A DNA stretch of 64,000 nt from Dehalococcoidia bacterium (GTDB taxonomy: Bacteria > Chloroflexota > Dehalococcoidia > SZUA-161): contig JACWAE010000118.1 in the NCBI GenBank assembly GCA_014874385.1, positions 1 through 64,000 on the forward strand, given 5' to 3'. Made by a program: the position numbers and the translations under genes. Position 1 is the stretch's first letter. The number at the start of each line of letters is the position of its first letter. Under the pieces are notes generated by a model. That model was not told where the DNA came from. It was given only the letters and a program-made list of their open reading frames with translations, and did no database searches. Shown piece after piece: positions 18,344 through 28,205 of this stretch.

Positions 18344-19725
18344 CAGTGTTTCGCAGTATCAGATGGCGCATAGGCATAGTTTTCGCCGTATTCGTCATAG
18401 CATGTATAAGCGGTCTCGGCGTCTATTTGTCCCAGAGGGCCGGAGATGAATCCCTGGGCGTTAATCTCGTTATCGTCATTGGAGATGTCATTGCCGCAAT
18501 CATCGCTATTCTGCTGGCGTTTCAGATATTGCGAATCACCACAGAGCCAATCAAAAAATTAACTCACTTGTCCAGGAAAGTGGCTGAAGGCGAACTTGAA
18601 CTCGACCAGGATTTCCAGATAACGTCCCGGGACGAGGTGGGCGAGCTTGCCACAGCATTCAAGCAGATGGCAGCCAGGCTCAGGGAAATGGTAGCCCTCA
18701 TCACTAATGAACGCGACAGGATGGCAACTATCCTATCCAACATAGATGATGCCATCTTCATGGTAGGCAGTGACAGCAAGATAACCACAATGAACCGCGC
18801 AGCAGAGAATATATTCCAGGTTTCAGAGAAGAAAGCCCTGGGACATACTTTTATTGAAGCAGTGCGTGACCATGAGGTCAACGGGATACTTCAGCGCTGT
18901 CTGAGCACAAGAAAACAGCAAACCGGAGCTGTGGAGATAAAGCCCAAAAAACAGTCTTTGACAATTATAGCCACGCCCTTACCGGGTGACGGCGGCTGTC
19001 TGATGCACATCCAGGACCTTACCGAGTTGCGCAGGCTCGAGATGGTTCGCCGGGATTTCATCTCGAACATATCCCACGAACTTCGCACTCCTATAGCCTC
19101 AGTTAAGGCCCTGGCTGAAACACTGAATGAGGGTGCTATAGAAGACACTGCGGTAGCGAAAGATTTTTTGAACAGGATAAATGTCGAAATGGATAAACTG
19201 GCTCAAATGGTGCAGGAACTGGCAGAGTTGGCCCACATCGAAAGCGGAGAAACACCTCTCAACAAAAGACGCGTCAACATGGCCGACGCTATAGGGCATG
19301 CTGTGGACAGGCTCAGGGCACAGGCTGACCGCGCGGGGCTCAACTTCGATTTTGTTATTCCTCCCGCCCTGCCTGAGGTGATGGCCGACGAGTCGCGCGT
19401 GGAGCAGGTTCTGGTCAACCTCATCCACAATGCCATCAAATTCACCACATCCGGTGGTAAAATTACTATCTCCGCCAGAGCCAGGGACACTGATATTTTA
19501 GTCTCAGTGGCCGACACAGGCAGCGGCATTCCCGCAGACGATTTGCCCCGGATTTTTGAGCGTTTCTACAAGGCCGATAAATCCCGCTCCGGCGGCGGCA
19601 CAGGGCTGGGCCTGGCAATCGCCAAGCACATCATCGAAGCCCACGGAGGTAAGATTTGGGCGGATAGTGTGGAAAGAAAGGGCTCTACTTTCAGCTTCAC
19701 TCTGCCCCTTGAGCAGAAGGCTTAA
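18340..19725 (+). CDS. phoR: sensor histidine kinase PhoR-like
   Basis: TM, HAMP, PAS, HisKA (FISNISHELRTPIASV), HATPase; ATGA overlap with phoB. Confidence 0.82.
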   Translation: MTVFRSIRWRIGIVFAVFVIACISGLGVYLSQRAGDESLGVNLVIVIGDVIAAIIAILLAFQILRITTEPIKKLTHLSRKVAEGELELDQDFQITSRDEVGELATAFKQMAARLREMVALITNERDRMATILSNIDDAIFMVGSDSKITTMNRAAENIFQVSEKKALGHTFIEAVRDHEVNGILQRCLSTRKQQTGAVEIKPKKQSLTIIATPLPGDGGCLMHIQDLTELRRLEMVRRDFISNISHELRTPIASVKALAETLNEGAIEDTAVAKDFLNRINVEMDKLAQMVQELAELAHIESGETPLNKRRVNMADAIGHAVDRLRAQADRAGLNFDFVIPPALPEVMADESRVEQVLVNLIHNAIKFTTSGGKITISARARDTDILVSVADTGSGIPADDLPRIFERFYKADKSRSGGGTGLGLAIAKHIIEAHGGKIWADSVERKGSTFSFTLPLEQKA

Positions 19726-19740
19726 TAACCCACAAAAAGT

Positions 19741-19779
19741 TTAACAAAGCTTTAACAAAACCTTAAACACCTCTTAACA
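19741..19779 (+). promoter_or_regulatory. Pho-box-like array of four TTAACA repeats
   Basis: TTAACA 19741, TTAACA 19752, TTAAAC 19763, TTAACA 19774: exact 11-bp period, 28 bp before the arsC-like start. Confidence 0.75.
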
Positions 19780-19806
19780 ATCGCCTGCTAATCTTAACTA
19801 AGAAGC

Positions 19807-20229
19807 ATGAAGAAAATCCTGTTTGTATGTGTTCACAACTCGGGCCGAAGCCAGATGGCTCAGGCCTTTTTTAATAGCTATGCGAAGGGCAAAGCACAAT
19901 CCTTTTCTGCCGGAACTCAGCCAGCCAGCCACACGGACCGCACCGTGTTGCAGGCCATGAAAGAAATAGGAATAGATATCAGCTCTCAGCACCCCAAAAT
20001 GCTGACCCTCGAGATGGTGGAAAACGCTGACAAAGTTGTCACCATGGGCTGTGGAGTGGAAGGTGTTTGCCCCGCTACCTTTGTTCCCACCGAAGATTGG
20101 CAATTGGAAGACCCCGAAGGCAAACCCATAGAGCGGGTAAGAGCCATTAGAGACGAGATCGAAACAAAGGTAAAGAAGTTGATTGAGGAGATACAGGATA
20201 TCCTGCCTGACACGAGTCCCATAACTTAA
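19807..20229 (+). CDS. arsC: low-MW phosphatase-like arsenate reductase
   Basis: MKKILFVCVHNSGRSQMAQAFF (CX5R loop) and MGCGVEGVCPA. Confidence 0.82.
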   Translation: MKKILFVCVHNSGRSQMAQAFFNSYAKGKAQSFSAGTQPASHTDRTVLQAMKEIGIDISSQHPKMLTLEMVENADKVVTMGCGVEGVCPATFVPTEDWQLEDPEGKPIERVRAIRDEIETKVKKLIEEIQDILPDTSPIT

Positions 20230-20252
20230 ATAAAGTGAACAGGAGGCAAAAA

Positions 20253-21329
20253 GTGAAAATTAGAAAGAGATGGAAATGGCTCATATTTCCTGCGGTAGCA
20301 GCTTTGCTCGTGGCAACAATTTTGCTTGCCGGATGCAGCAGCGGTAACACCGTGAGCCTGAACGGTGCGGGCGGCACATTCCCTCTACCTCTGTACACCA
20401 AGTGGTTTGCCGAATACTATAATCTCACAGGCGTAAAAATAAACTATCAGCCGGTCGGTTCCGGTGCAGGTATCAATCAGATTACAACAGGCACCGTCGA
20501 CTTCGGCGCCAGTGACGCTATCATGACTCCTGAACAGCAGGCGAAGGCGGAGGCCGCTGGGGGCCCGATTCTGCATATACCGATGACCAGCGGCGCAATC
20601 GCTATAATCTACAACTTGACCAGTATCAGCTCGGGACAGCTCAAGCTTACAGGTGATGTCCTGGCGAAGATATACCTGAAGCAAATAACATCCTGGAATG
20701 ACCCTCAAATAACAGCTCTGAACCCGGGATTGAACCTTCCTAACACGCCGATTGCAGTGGTGCACCGGTCTGATGGTTCGGGCACTACCTTCATCTTCAC
20801 AAACTATCTCTCGAAGGTAAGCTCCGACTGGAGCACCCAGGTAGGCAGTGCAACTTCGGTCAGTTGGCCCGGAGATATCGGTGCCGAGAAAAATGCCGGG
20901 GTGGCAGGTATGGTACAGCAGACACCTGGCGCCATCGGTTACGTTGAGCTGGCTTATGCCGAGCAGAATAACCTGCCCTGGGTATTACTGCAGAACGCCG
21001 CAGGCAATTACGAAGCTCCTACCCTGGCCGGAACCACCAAAGCGATGGAGGGCGTTGTTTTACCTGACGACATGAAAGTCATGATTACCGACTCGTCTAA
21101 CCCGGACGCTTACCCGATTTGCGGCCTTACCTGGATACTGGTCTACGTAAACCAGACTGATAAAACCAAAGGTGAAGCGCTGGTAAACGCGCTCTGGTGG
21201 GCGATACATGATGGACAACAGTATGCAACGTCGCTTGACTATGCCCCCCTATCAAGCACGGCGGTGGCCAAGGCGGAAAACGAGATAAAGTCCATTACGT
21301 ACAAGGGGCAGCCATTGCTCAGTCCATAG
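20253..21329 (+). CDS. pstS: phosphate ABC transporter substrate-binding protein PstS
   Basis: Lipobox LLAGCSSG; GAGGTFPLPLYTKWFAEY; GSGTTFIFTNYL. GTG start after AGGAGG. Confidence 0.92.
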   Translation: MKIRKRWKWLIFPAVAALLVATILLAGCSSGNTVSLNGAGGTFPLPLYTKWFAEYYNLTGVKINYQPVGSGAGINQITTGTVDFGASDAIMTPEQQAKAEAAGGPILHIPMTSGAIAIIYNLTSISSGQLKLTGDVLAKIYLKQITSWNDPQITALNPGLNLPNTPIAVVHRSDGSGTTFIFTNYLSKVSSDWSTQVGSATSVSWPGDIGAEKNAGVAGMVQQTPGAIGYVELAYAEQNNLPWVLLQNAAGNYEAPTLAGTTKAMEGVVLPDDMKVMITDSSNPDAYPICGLTWILVYVNQTDKTKGEALVNALWWAIHDGQQYATSLDYAPLSSTAVAKAENEIKSITYKGQPLLSP

Positions 21330-21429
21330 GGCGGCCAGGACAGCAATCAATAGGAGGAATGCAGGGAGGTGAACCCTCTTCTGCATTCGCTGTTTGTCTC
21401 GCAAAGGAGGCAGGAGAGCAGTAGGCGCG

Positions 21430-22407
21430 ATGAAGTATAACGCACCGGATATATTACCACCTCCAGGGATAAAAGGCTGGATATTTGGCCGCCACAGGCG
21501 CTTCGGCGACAGGATATTCTCGAATCTTACACTTGTTTTTGCCCTGGTCATAGTCGCGATTCTGTTGGGCCTGGTTGTAGTCCTGAACATAGATGCCGCG
21601 CCATCTATCAGCAAGTTCGGGCTTTCCTTTCTCAGTAGTACATCGTGGGACTCGGTCAAAGAATCATTTGGTGCTCTTCCAGCAATTTACGGGACGCTGC
21701 TAAGCTCGGCAATCGGCGTTCTAATCGCTCTACCGATAAGCCTGGGAGCAGCTATTTTTCTGGTGGAAATGGCGCCATCGTGGCTGCGAGGACCGTGCTC
21801 TTTTCTCATCGAAATGCTGGCGGCCATACCCAGCGTAATCATCGGGTTGTGGGGAATCTTTGTTCTGGTGCCGTTCTTGAAACCGATTGAGACCTGGCTG
21901 GGAGACCATCTGGGGTTCATCCCGATATTTCACGGGCAGGTGTTCGGTTATAGTTTCTTTTCCGCAGGGGTAATCCTCGCGCTGATGATTATTCCCATCA
22001 TCACCGCGGTGAGCCGGGACGCGATTCGGGCTGTCCCTGACCATCAACGGGAAGCAATGCTAGCGCTGGGGGCAACACGCTGGGAGACGATCCGCCGGGC
22101 AGTCCTTCCTTATTGCCGCTCCAGACTGGCAGGAGCGACAATCCTGGGGCTGGGCCGCGCCCTCGGTGAAACCATGGCGGTGACTATGGTCATCGGTAAT
22201 GCATACAAGTTGACCGCCTCGCTTTTCTCTCCCGGCACTACTATTGCCAGCAAGATTGCCAGTGAGTTCGGTGAGGCTTCTAGCGGGCTCTTCATTGGCA
22301 GCCTCGTAGAACTGGCACTGGTGCTCTTCGCCGTCACACTGCTGGTAAATGTGGTTGCCCGCCTGCTTGTGTGGCGTTTGACAGCAGGGAAGACGGCAGG
22401 TGAATAA
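21430..22407 (+). CDS. pstC: phosphate ABC transporter permease PstC
   Basis: Permease with EAA motif (REAMLALGATRWETI), gene order. Confidence 0.88.
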   Translation: MKYNAPDILPPPGIKGWIFGRHRRFGDRIFSNLTLVFALVIVAILLGLVVVLNIDAAPSISKFGLSFLSSTSWDSVKESFGALPAIYGTLLSSAIGVLIALPISLGAAIFLVEMAPSWLRGPCSFLIEMLAAIPSVIIGLWGIFVLVPFLKPIETWLGDHLGFIPIFHGQVFGYSFFSAGVILALMIIPIITAVSRDAIRAVPDHQREAMLALGATRWETIRRAVLPYCRSRLAGATILGLGRALGETMAVTMVIGNAYKLTASLFSPGTTIASKIASEFGEASSGLFIGSLVELALVLFAVTLLVNVVARLLVWRLTAGKTAGE

Positions 22408-22409
22408 TC

Positions 22410-23252
22410 ATGTCTGAAAATAGCCAGTTACGACGGAAGTGGTCCAACCGGGTAATGCTCGCCCTGAGCGGTTGCGCCGCCGGACTAGCTATCATGATTC
22501 TGGCCCTTATCCTGGGTTATATACTGTTCCACGGTATCTCTTTCATCAACATAGGCTTCCTTACCCACGCAGCCAAACCGGTTGGTGAGGCTGGCGGCGG
22601 AATGCGCAACGAAATTATCGGCACCCTTATCTTGATAGGGCTAGCTTCAATACTGGCTATCCCGGTGGGACTGATGGCAGGCATTTTCGTGTCCGATTTC
22701 GCCGGCCCGAAAATGGCTGCGACAGTCCGGTTCGCAGCGGATATACTAGCTGGAGTGCCCTCAATTGTGGTGGGCGTGTTCGCCTATGCCATTTTAGTCC
22801 GGCCAATGCACTCATACTCCGCACTCTCAGCCGGTGCAGCGCTGGCAATAATCATGGTTCCCATTATCGCCCGGACAGCCGAGGAGTCATTGCGTCTGGT
22901 ACCAAACTCAATGCGAGAGGCAGCGCTCGCCCTGGGTATCACGCGGTGGCGAGCAGTGGTAGGAGTAGTTATACCAGGCGCTCTCACCGGCATTGTTACC
23001 GGGGTAATGCTGTCCATTGCCCGCATTTCCGGCGAAACTGCTCCGCTCCTCCTCACAGCCCTGGGCAGCAACTTCGGCTTTCAGGGCCTGACCAAGCCCA
23101 TAGGGGCGTTGCCGTTGCAGATATACCACTACGCCCTGTCGCCTTACTCGGACTGGCAGCAGCAGGCCTGGGCCGGAGCTTTCCTCCTAGTACTGCTGGT
23201 TCTTGGTATAAGCATCCTCGTCCGTTGGATTAGTGGTCGCAGGCATGCGTGA
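22410..23252 (+). CDS. pstA: phosphate ABC transporter permease PstA
   Basis: REAALALGITRWRAV EAA motif, ISGETAPLLLTA. Confidence 0.88.
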   Translation: MSENSQLRRKWSNRVMLALSGCAAGLAIMILALILGYILFHGISFINIGFLTHAAKPVGEAGGGMRNEIIGTLILIGLASILAIPVGLMAGIFVSDFAGPKMAATVRFAADILAGVPSIVVGVFAYAILVRPMHSYSALSAGAALAIIMVPIIARTAEESLRLVPNSMREAALALGITRWRAVVGVVIPGALTGIVTGVMLSIARISGETAPLLLTALGSNFGFQGLTKPIGALPLQIYHYALSPYSDWQQQAWAGAFLLVLLVLGISILVRWISGRRHA

Positions 23253-23295
23253 TAAGTCCGGAAGAATAGAGTAATATTTAAGAGAGGGAAGAAGA

Positions 23296-24150
23296 ATGGC
23301 TACGGTATATGATAAGGTCGGTCACATTACTAAACAGGACAATACTTGTGAAGTGCCAACCCACCTTGAAGGTAATAAAGGTATTCTGGAAGTCCAAAAC
23401 CTGAGTGCCTGGTATGGGAAAATGCTGGCAATCAAGGATATTAAAATGAGTATTCAGTCGAGAGCGATTACTGCTATTATCGGTCCCTCCGGCTGCGGAA
23501 AGTCCACATTCATTCGCTGTCTGAACCGAATGCATGAGGTCTCGCACGGAGGTCGAGTAAGCGGCAGCGTTTTTCTGGACGGAAAAGACATTTACGCCAG
23601 AGATGTCGACCCCGTTACCATACGCCAGCGTATCGGCATGGTCTTCCAGAAGCCGACCCCTTTCCCCACGATGTCCATCTTCGACAATGTAGCGGCAGGT
23701 CTCAAGCTAACACGCCTCTGGAGCCGGCGCGGCGATTTACAGGAAGTTGTGGAACGCAGCCTGTGCCAGGCAGCCCTGTGGGACGAGGTGAAAGACAAGC
23801 TTAACCAGTCCGGGGCTTCTCTCTCCGGCGGACAGCAACAGCGTCTCTGCATTGCCCGGGCTTTAGCTGTAGCGCCTGAGATAATATTGCTGGATGAGCC
23901 CTGCAGCGCTCTTGACCCGGCAGCTACTCTCAAAATTGAAGATTTGATGAGAAGTCTGGCCCAGGCATACACTATCGTCATTGTTACCCATAACATGCAG
24001 CAGGCAGCGCGGGTATCGGATATGGCAGCTTTTCTGTTGATGGACCAGGACCGGGCAGGTATACTGGTAGAATATGGGAAGACATCTCAGCTATTCGCCA
24101 ATCCCAAAGACAAACGGACCGAAGACTACATCACCGGCCGCTTTGGCTAA
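23296..24150 (+). CDS. pstB: phosphate ABC transporter ATPase PstB
   Basis: [46 protein letters not shown]. Confidence 0.93.
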   Translation: MATVYDKVGHITKQDNTCEVPTHLEGNKGILEVQNLSAWYGKMLAIKDIKMSIQSRAITAIIGPSGCGKSTFIRCLNRMHEVSHGGRVSGSVFLDGKDIYARDVDPVTIRQRIGMVFQKPTPFPTMSIFDNVAAGLKLTRLWSRRGDLQEVVERSLCQAALWDEVKDKLNQSGASLSGGQQQRLCIARALAVAPEIILLDEPCSALDPAATLKIEDLMRSLAQAYTIVIVTHNMQQAARVSDMAAFLLMDQDRAGILVEYGKTSQLFANPKDKRTEDYITGRFG

Positions 24151-24162
24151 AGGAGTGTCAAC

Positions 24163-24828
24163 ATGCCAAGAACAAGTTTCGAGCGACACCTTCATGAGCT
24201 TCAAGATGATGTCCTGGTTTTAGGCAGCATGGCTGAGAAGGCTACTTACCGCTCTATGGAAGCCCTCAAAAACAGGGACTTAGAGCTGGCAAAGCAGGTC
24301 ATTGCAGATGACGACGAGATAGACCGAAAGCGTTTCGATATCGAGGAGAAGTGCATCGAACTCATCGTTACCCAGCAGCCTGTGGCCAGCGACCTGAGGA
24401 TAATTGTCGCTGTTCTGAACCTCATTATCGACCTCGAAAGGATAGGTGACCATGCTGAGGGAGTTGCTAAAATAGCCATTATGATCGGCAATGAGCCCCC
24501 TCTGAAGCCCCTCATAGATTTGCCCCGCATGGCACAGAAGACAGGTGATATGCTGAGACGGAGCCTCGATGCCTTCGTCAACCGCGATGCAGAGGCAGCC
24601 AGGCAAATTGCCAAAGAGGATGATGAAATTGACGCCTTATACGACCAGGTCTTTCGAGAGCTACTTACCTACATGGCAGAGGACCCCAGGACCATCACCA
24701 GGGCTACCCGCCTCATCTGGGTAGCACATAACCTGGAGAGAAGCGCTGACAGGGTCACCAACATCTGTGAGCGTGTCGTTTTCGTGGTCACCGGGAAGAT
24801 GGAGGAGATAGGGGTTTCCAAATATTAG
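24163..24828 (+). CDS. phoU: phosphate uptake regulator PhoU
   Basis: DLRIIVAVLNLIIDLERIGDHAEGVAK and second repeat. Confidence 0.92.
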   Translation: MPRTSFERHLHELQDDVLVLGSMAEKATYRSMEALKNRDLELAKQVIADDDEIDRKRFDIEEKCIELIVTQQPVASDLRIIVAVLNLIIDLERIGDHAEGVAKIAIMIGNEPPLKPLIDLPRMAQKTGDMLRRSLDAFVNRDAEAARQIAKEDDEIDALYDQVFRELLTYMAEDPRTITRATRLIWVAHNLERSADRVTNICERVVFVVTGKMEEIGVSKY

Positions 24829-24858
24829 GATATTGCTTGATGGGCGAGCTTGCCAGCT

Positions 24859-26439
24859 CTAAAGCTTTACCGCCTTAGCGGTATGCACGTCGGGGATAGC
24901 CAGAAGCCGCTGACGTTGCTCCTCAGTCAACTGCTCATCGACAGCAAGCACCATAAGCGCGGGGCCTCTCGGTTTAAGGCGAGCTACCAGCATCGAGCTG
25001 ATATTGATATCGGCGGCGCCGGTTACCATGCCCACCGCACCGATGAGGCCGGGACGGTCGAGATGGTCGCTGAATATCCAATAGCCTCCCGTGGGAACAA
25101 TGTCGAGCCAGTAGCTGTTGACGCGAACTATATGCGTCTGGCCCCTCATCAATGTGCCTGAAACTGTAGTCGTTCCCTTGTCGGTGGTTACTTCAACAGT
25201 GATAAGACTGGCATAGTTCTCGCACTTCGCCGTCTTCTGCTCTACGACCTTTAACCCGCGGCTTTGGGCAATGACATTAGCGTTAACAAGGTTAACCCGT
25301 TCATCGGTCATCGACTCCAGAAGCCTGCCTATGATGGTAGCCTTGAGAGCGCTGCTATCGTAATCGGCGATCTCGCCTTCGTACTTAATCACAATAGTGC
25401 TTAAACGTCCCTCAGCGAGCTGGATGCACAGCCTAGCTACGTCGGAGGCCACAGCCAGAAACGGCGTCACCATCAATGCAGTCTCGGGAGATATCAGAGG
25501 GACATTGACCGCATAGCGGGCAGGCTGGCCATTGAGCACAGTCAAAACCTGCTCCGCTACATCCACTGCTACGCTCGTCTGGGCCTCGGCAGTCGATGCA
25601 GCGAGATGAGGAGTCACAATCACCTTATCGCTTTTGAGCAGGATATTATCCAGAGCTGGCTCCTTGGTGAAGACATCTACGGCAGCCCCGGCTACCTTGT
25701 CCTCCTCGATGGCATGGTAAAGCGCTTCTTCATCAATCACCCCACCCCGCGCGGCGTTGATAAACCTCACTGTAGGCTTGACCATGCCTAATTCTTTCTT
25801 ACCTATCAGCCCTTTTGTCACAGAGGTCAAAGGGACATGGACTGTGATGAAGTCGGAGCGTTTCAGCAGCTCCTCCAGGGATACCAGCTCCACACCCGTG
25901 TGGTTGGCCTTCTCCGCGGAGACAAAGGGGTCATAGACGATAAGTTTCATCTCCAGACCTTTGGCCATCCTTGCTACCTCGGAACCCACACGACCCAGCC
26001 CAACGATACCCAGAGTCTTGTTGCGCACCTCGGTGCCCATGAAGCCTTCCCGCTTCCACTCGCCCGATTTCAAGCGAGTGCAGGCTTGAGGGATATGGCG
26101 GGCAAGCGAAAGCAACAGGGCTATCGTATGTTCAGCAGTGGAGATAGAGTTGCCTGCCGGAGCGTTGACCACTACAATGCCGCGCCTGGTTGCCGCATCG
26201 ACGTCTATATTATCTACGCCGATCCCGGCACGGCCGATTACCTGGAGCTTTTCCCCTGCTTCGATAACCTGAGCAGTGACCTTGGTTTCACTGCGAACCA
26301 CCAGTGCATCGTAGCTGCCGATAATATCTATCAACTCCGCAGGCTTCAGCTTCAGCTTTATCTCAACATCAGCCTCCGGGCGCAGGACATTTATACCCTC
26401 TTCGGCAATATTATCGGCAACAAGAATCTTCGGTTTCAT
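24859..26439 (-). CDS. serA: D-3-phosphoglycerate dehydrogenase
   Basis: 526-aa PGDH with NAD-binding, intervening and ACT domains. Confidence 0.92.
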   Translation of the reverse strand: MKPKILVADNIAEEGINVLRPEADVEIKLKLKPAELIDIIGSYDALVVRSETKVTAQVIEAGEKLQVIGRAGIGVDNIDVDAATRRGIVVVNAPAGNSISTAEHTIALLLSLARHIPQACTRLKSGEWKREGFMGTEVRNKTLGIVGLGRVGSEVARMAKGLEMKLIVYDPFVSAEKANHTGVELVSLEELLKRSDFITVHVPLTSVTKGLIGKKELGMVKPTVRFINAARGGVIDEEALYHAIEEDKVAGAAVDVFTKEPALDNILLKSDKVIVTPHLAASTAEAQTSVAVDVAEQVLTVLNGQPARYAVNVPLISPETALMVTPFLAVASDVARLCIQLAEGRLSTIVIKYEGEIADYDSSALKATIIGRLLESMTDERVNLVNANVIAQSRGLKVVEQKTAKCENYASLITVEVTTDKGTTTVSGTLMRGQTHIVRVNSYWLDIVPTGGYWIFSDHLDRPGLIGAVGMVTGAADINISSMLVARLKPRGPALMVLAVDEQLTEEQRQRLLAIPDVHTAKAVKL

Positions 26440-26457
26440 ATCACATATCCTTGCCGC

Positions 26458-27555
26458 TTACTTATGCGGCACTGCGTATCCTACTTTGGGCAAAGCCTGG
26501 CGCAATTCCCTGAGCAGGTCATCGATATCGGAGTCAGTCACACAGCCGAGGTGGCCGATGCGGAATATCTTCCCCGCCAGGGTGCTCTGCCCTCCTGAGA
26601 TGACTATGCCGTGTTCATCCCGCATGACCTCTTGAATCCTCTTGGCGTCGATTCCATTCGGGGCATTGACTGCGGTGACCGTATTCGAAGCGTATTTCTC
26701 ATCGGCAGCATACAGCGTCAATCCCAGTGATTTCATGCCATCCCTGGTCTTCTGTCCCAGACGTGCATGTCTGGCGAAGATATTTGACATCCCTTCCTCC
26801 AGCATCATCGCCAGAGCAACATCTAGAGCGTAAAATATAGAAACCGCCGGAGTCCAGGGGGTCTGCTTCTTCTGGAGAAAGTTCGCCGCCAAAGTGAAGT
26901 CCCAGTAGAAACGCGGCATCTTGGCAGCTTGATGCGCCTGCCAGGCGCGCTGGCTGAAGCTGACGAAAGCCAGGCCGGGGGGCACCATCCAGCCTTTCTG
27001 CGAGCCGGTGACCACCACATCGCAGCCCCAGTTATCAACCTGTAAATCGATGCAGCCCAAGCTGCTGATAGCATCGACCAGGAGCAGCTTGTCGTGCTTT
27101 CTCACTATAGAGGCGATAGCTTTCAGGTCGTTGGTCATCCCTGTGGACGTCTCGTTATGCGTGACCAAGACCACCTTTATCTTGGGGTCAGCTTTAAGGG
27201 CTTTATCCGCAGCATCGGGATCAACAGGCCGGCCCCAATCGAACTTTACCCGGGTCACATCGGCACCGAACCGCTCCGCTATGGTAGCGAATCTATCCCC
27301 GAAAACACCGTTGGAGAGCGAAAGCACTTTGTCTCCCGGGGACATGGTGTTGACGACAGAGGACTCCATCCCACCGGTGCCTGAAGAAGTGAGGATGAAG
27401 ATGTCGCCCTTGGTTTGAAACAACTCTTTGAGCCTCGCGGTAGCCCGGGTCATCAGCTCTGCGAACTCCTTACCGCGATGGTTAATCATCTGCTTGGACA
27501 TAGCTTGAAGCACATTTTCAGGGCATGGCGTTGGGCCAGGGATACGCAAACTCAT
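26458..27555 (-). CDS. class V aminotransferase (serine-pyruvate/alanine-glyoxylate type)
   Basis: MSLRIPGPTPCPENV, VTGSQKGWMVPPGLAF PLP-Lys region. Confidence 0.88.
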   Translation of the reverse strand: MSLRIPGPTPCPENVLQAMSKQMINHRGKEFAELMTRATARLKELFQTKGDIFILTSSGTGGMESSVVNTMSPGDKVLSLSNGVFGDRFATIAERFGADVTRVKFDWGRPVDPDAADKALKADPKIKVVLVTHNETSTGMTNDLKAIASIVRKHDKLLLVDAISSLGCIDLQVDNWGCDVVVTGSQKGWMVPPGLAFVSFSQRAWQAHQAAKMPRFYWDFTLAANFLQKKQTPWTPAVSIFYALDVALAMMLEEGMSNIFARHARLGQKTRDGMKSLGLTLYAADEKYASNTVTAVNAPNGIDAKRIQEVMRDEHGIVISGGQSTLAGKIFRIGHLGCVTDSDIDDLLRELRQALPKVGYAVPHK

Positions 27556-27795
27556 CAGGGTCTCCTCCTCAAAAAGACTAAGTTACAATAATAACTTAAA
27601 GGTTGCCAGGAATCAACTGCCACTGCATCGTGGATTTTGTAAATCACAACGTTCTGCGTGAATTCCGCCAAAACATTCTTTTAATCGGGTATTCTCCCTT
27701 GAGGAAAGGGAGATTACATACCTTTCCATCTTCAAAATCCCCCCTTTTGTAAACTTGTCCCTGGCTCAGACCAGGGAGAGGGCAATGGGGATTAC

Positions 27796-27986
27796 GTAGG
27801 GGCAATTCATGAATTGCCCCTACCACGAAAGGTTGGAGCAGGTGCTCCAACCTACCCATTCGGATGCCTCCCAATCAGCCCGTTTGGGCGGGTTGGGAAA
27901 CCCGCCCTACAATAAAATTGCCCCCCAAATCGACCATAGGGTAGGGGCTCTGTCCCCTACCAGGGAATGCGGGTGCCAGAGCACCC
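27796..27986. repeat. Cluster of five consecutive palindromic hairpins
   Basis: GTAGGGGCAATTCATGAATTGCCCCTAC (27796-27823), AGGTTGGAGC..GCTCCAACCT, GGGCGGGTT..AACCCGCCC, GTAGGGG..CCCCTAC, GGGTGC..GCACCC. Confidence 0.8.
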
Positions 27987-28102
27987 ACGCTATCGAGAAT
28001 CCAAGGCTGTCCCGTGATTGAACTTTGTAGTTACCTTGCCAAGCGAATCAGGTCAGGAAAGCCCGATGAATTGGGCAACCATAATGACCTTTCTGCTCTG
28101 GG

Positions 28103-28155
28103 GGGATGATAACATCCCACCAAAAACACATGCTGTGGATGATAACATCCACAGC
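28103..28155. repeat. Two ATAA-loop hairpins sharing core GGATG-ATAA-CATCC
   Basis: GGGATG-ATAA-CATCCC (28103-28118) and GCTGTGGATG-ATAA-CATCCACAGC (28132-28155). Confidence 0.75.
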
Positions 28156-28205
28156 GAGCAGAAGATTCACACTTTCCTATAAAAGGGAACCAAGGGGATT
28201 ACTTA

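Noticed and set aside
25837-26598. 253-aa + strand ORF
   Set aside because: Antisense to serA and the aminotransferase; composition is typical of a shadow ORF.
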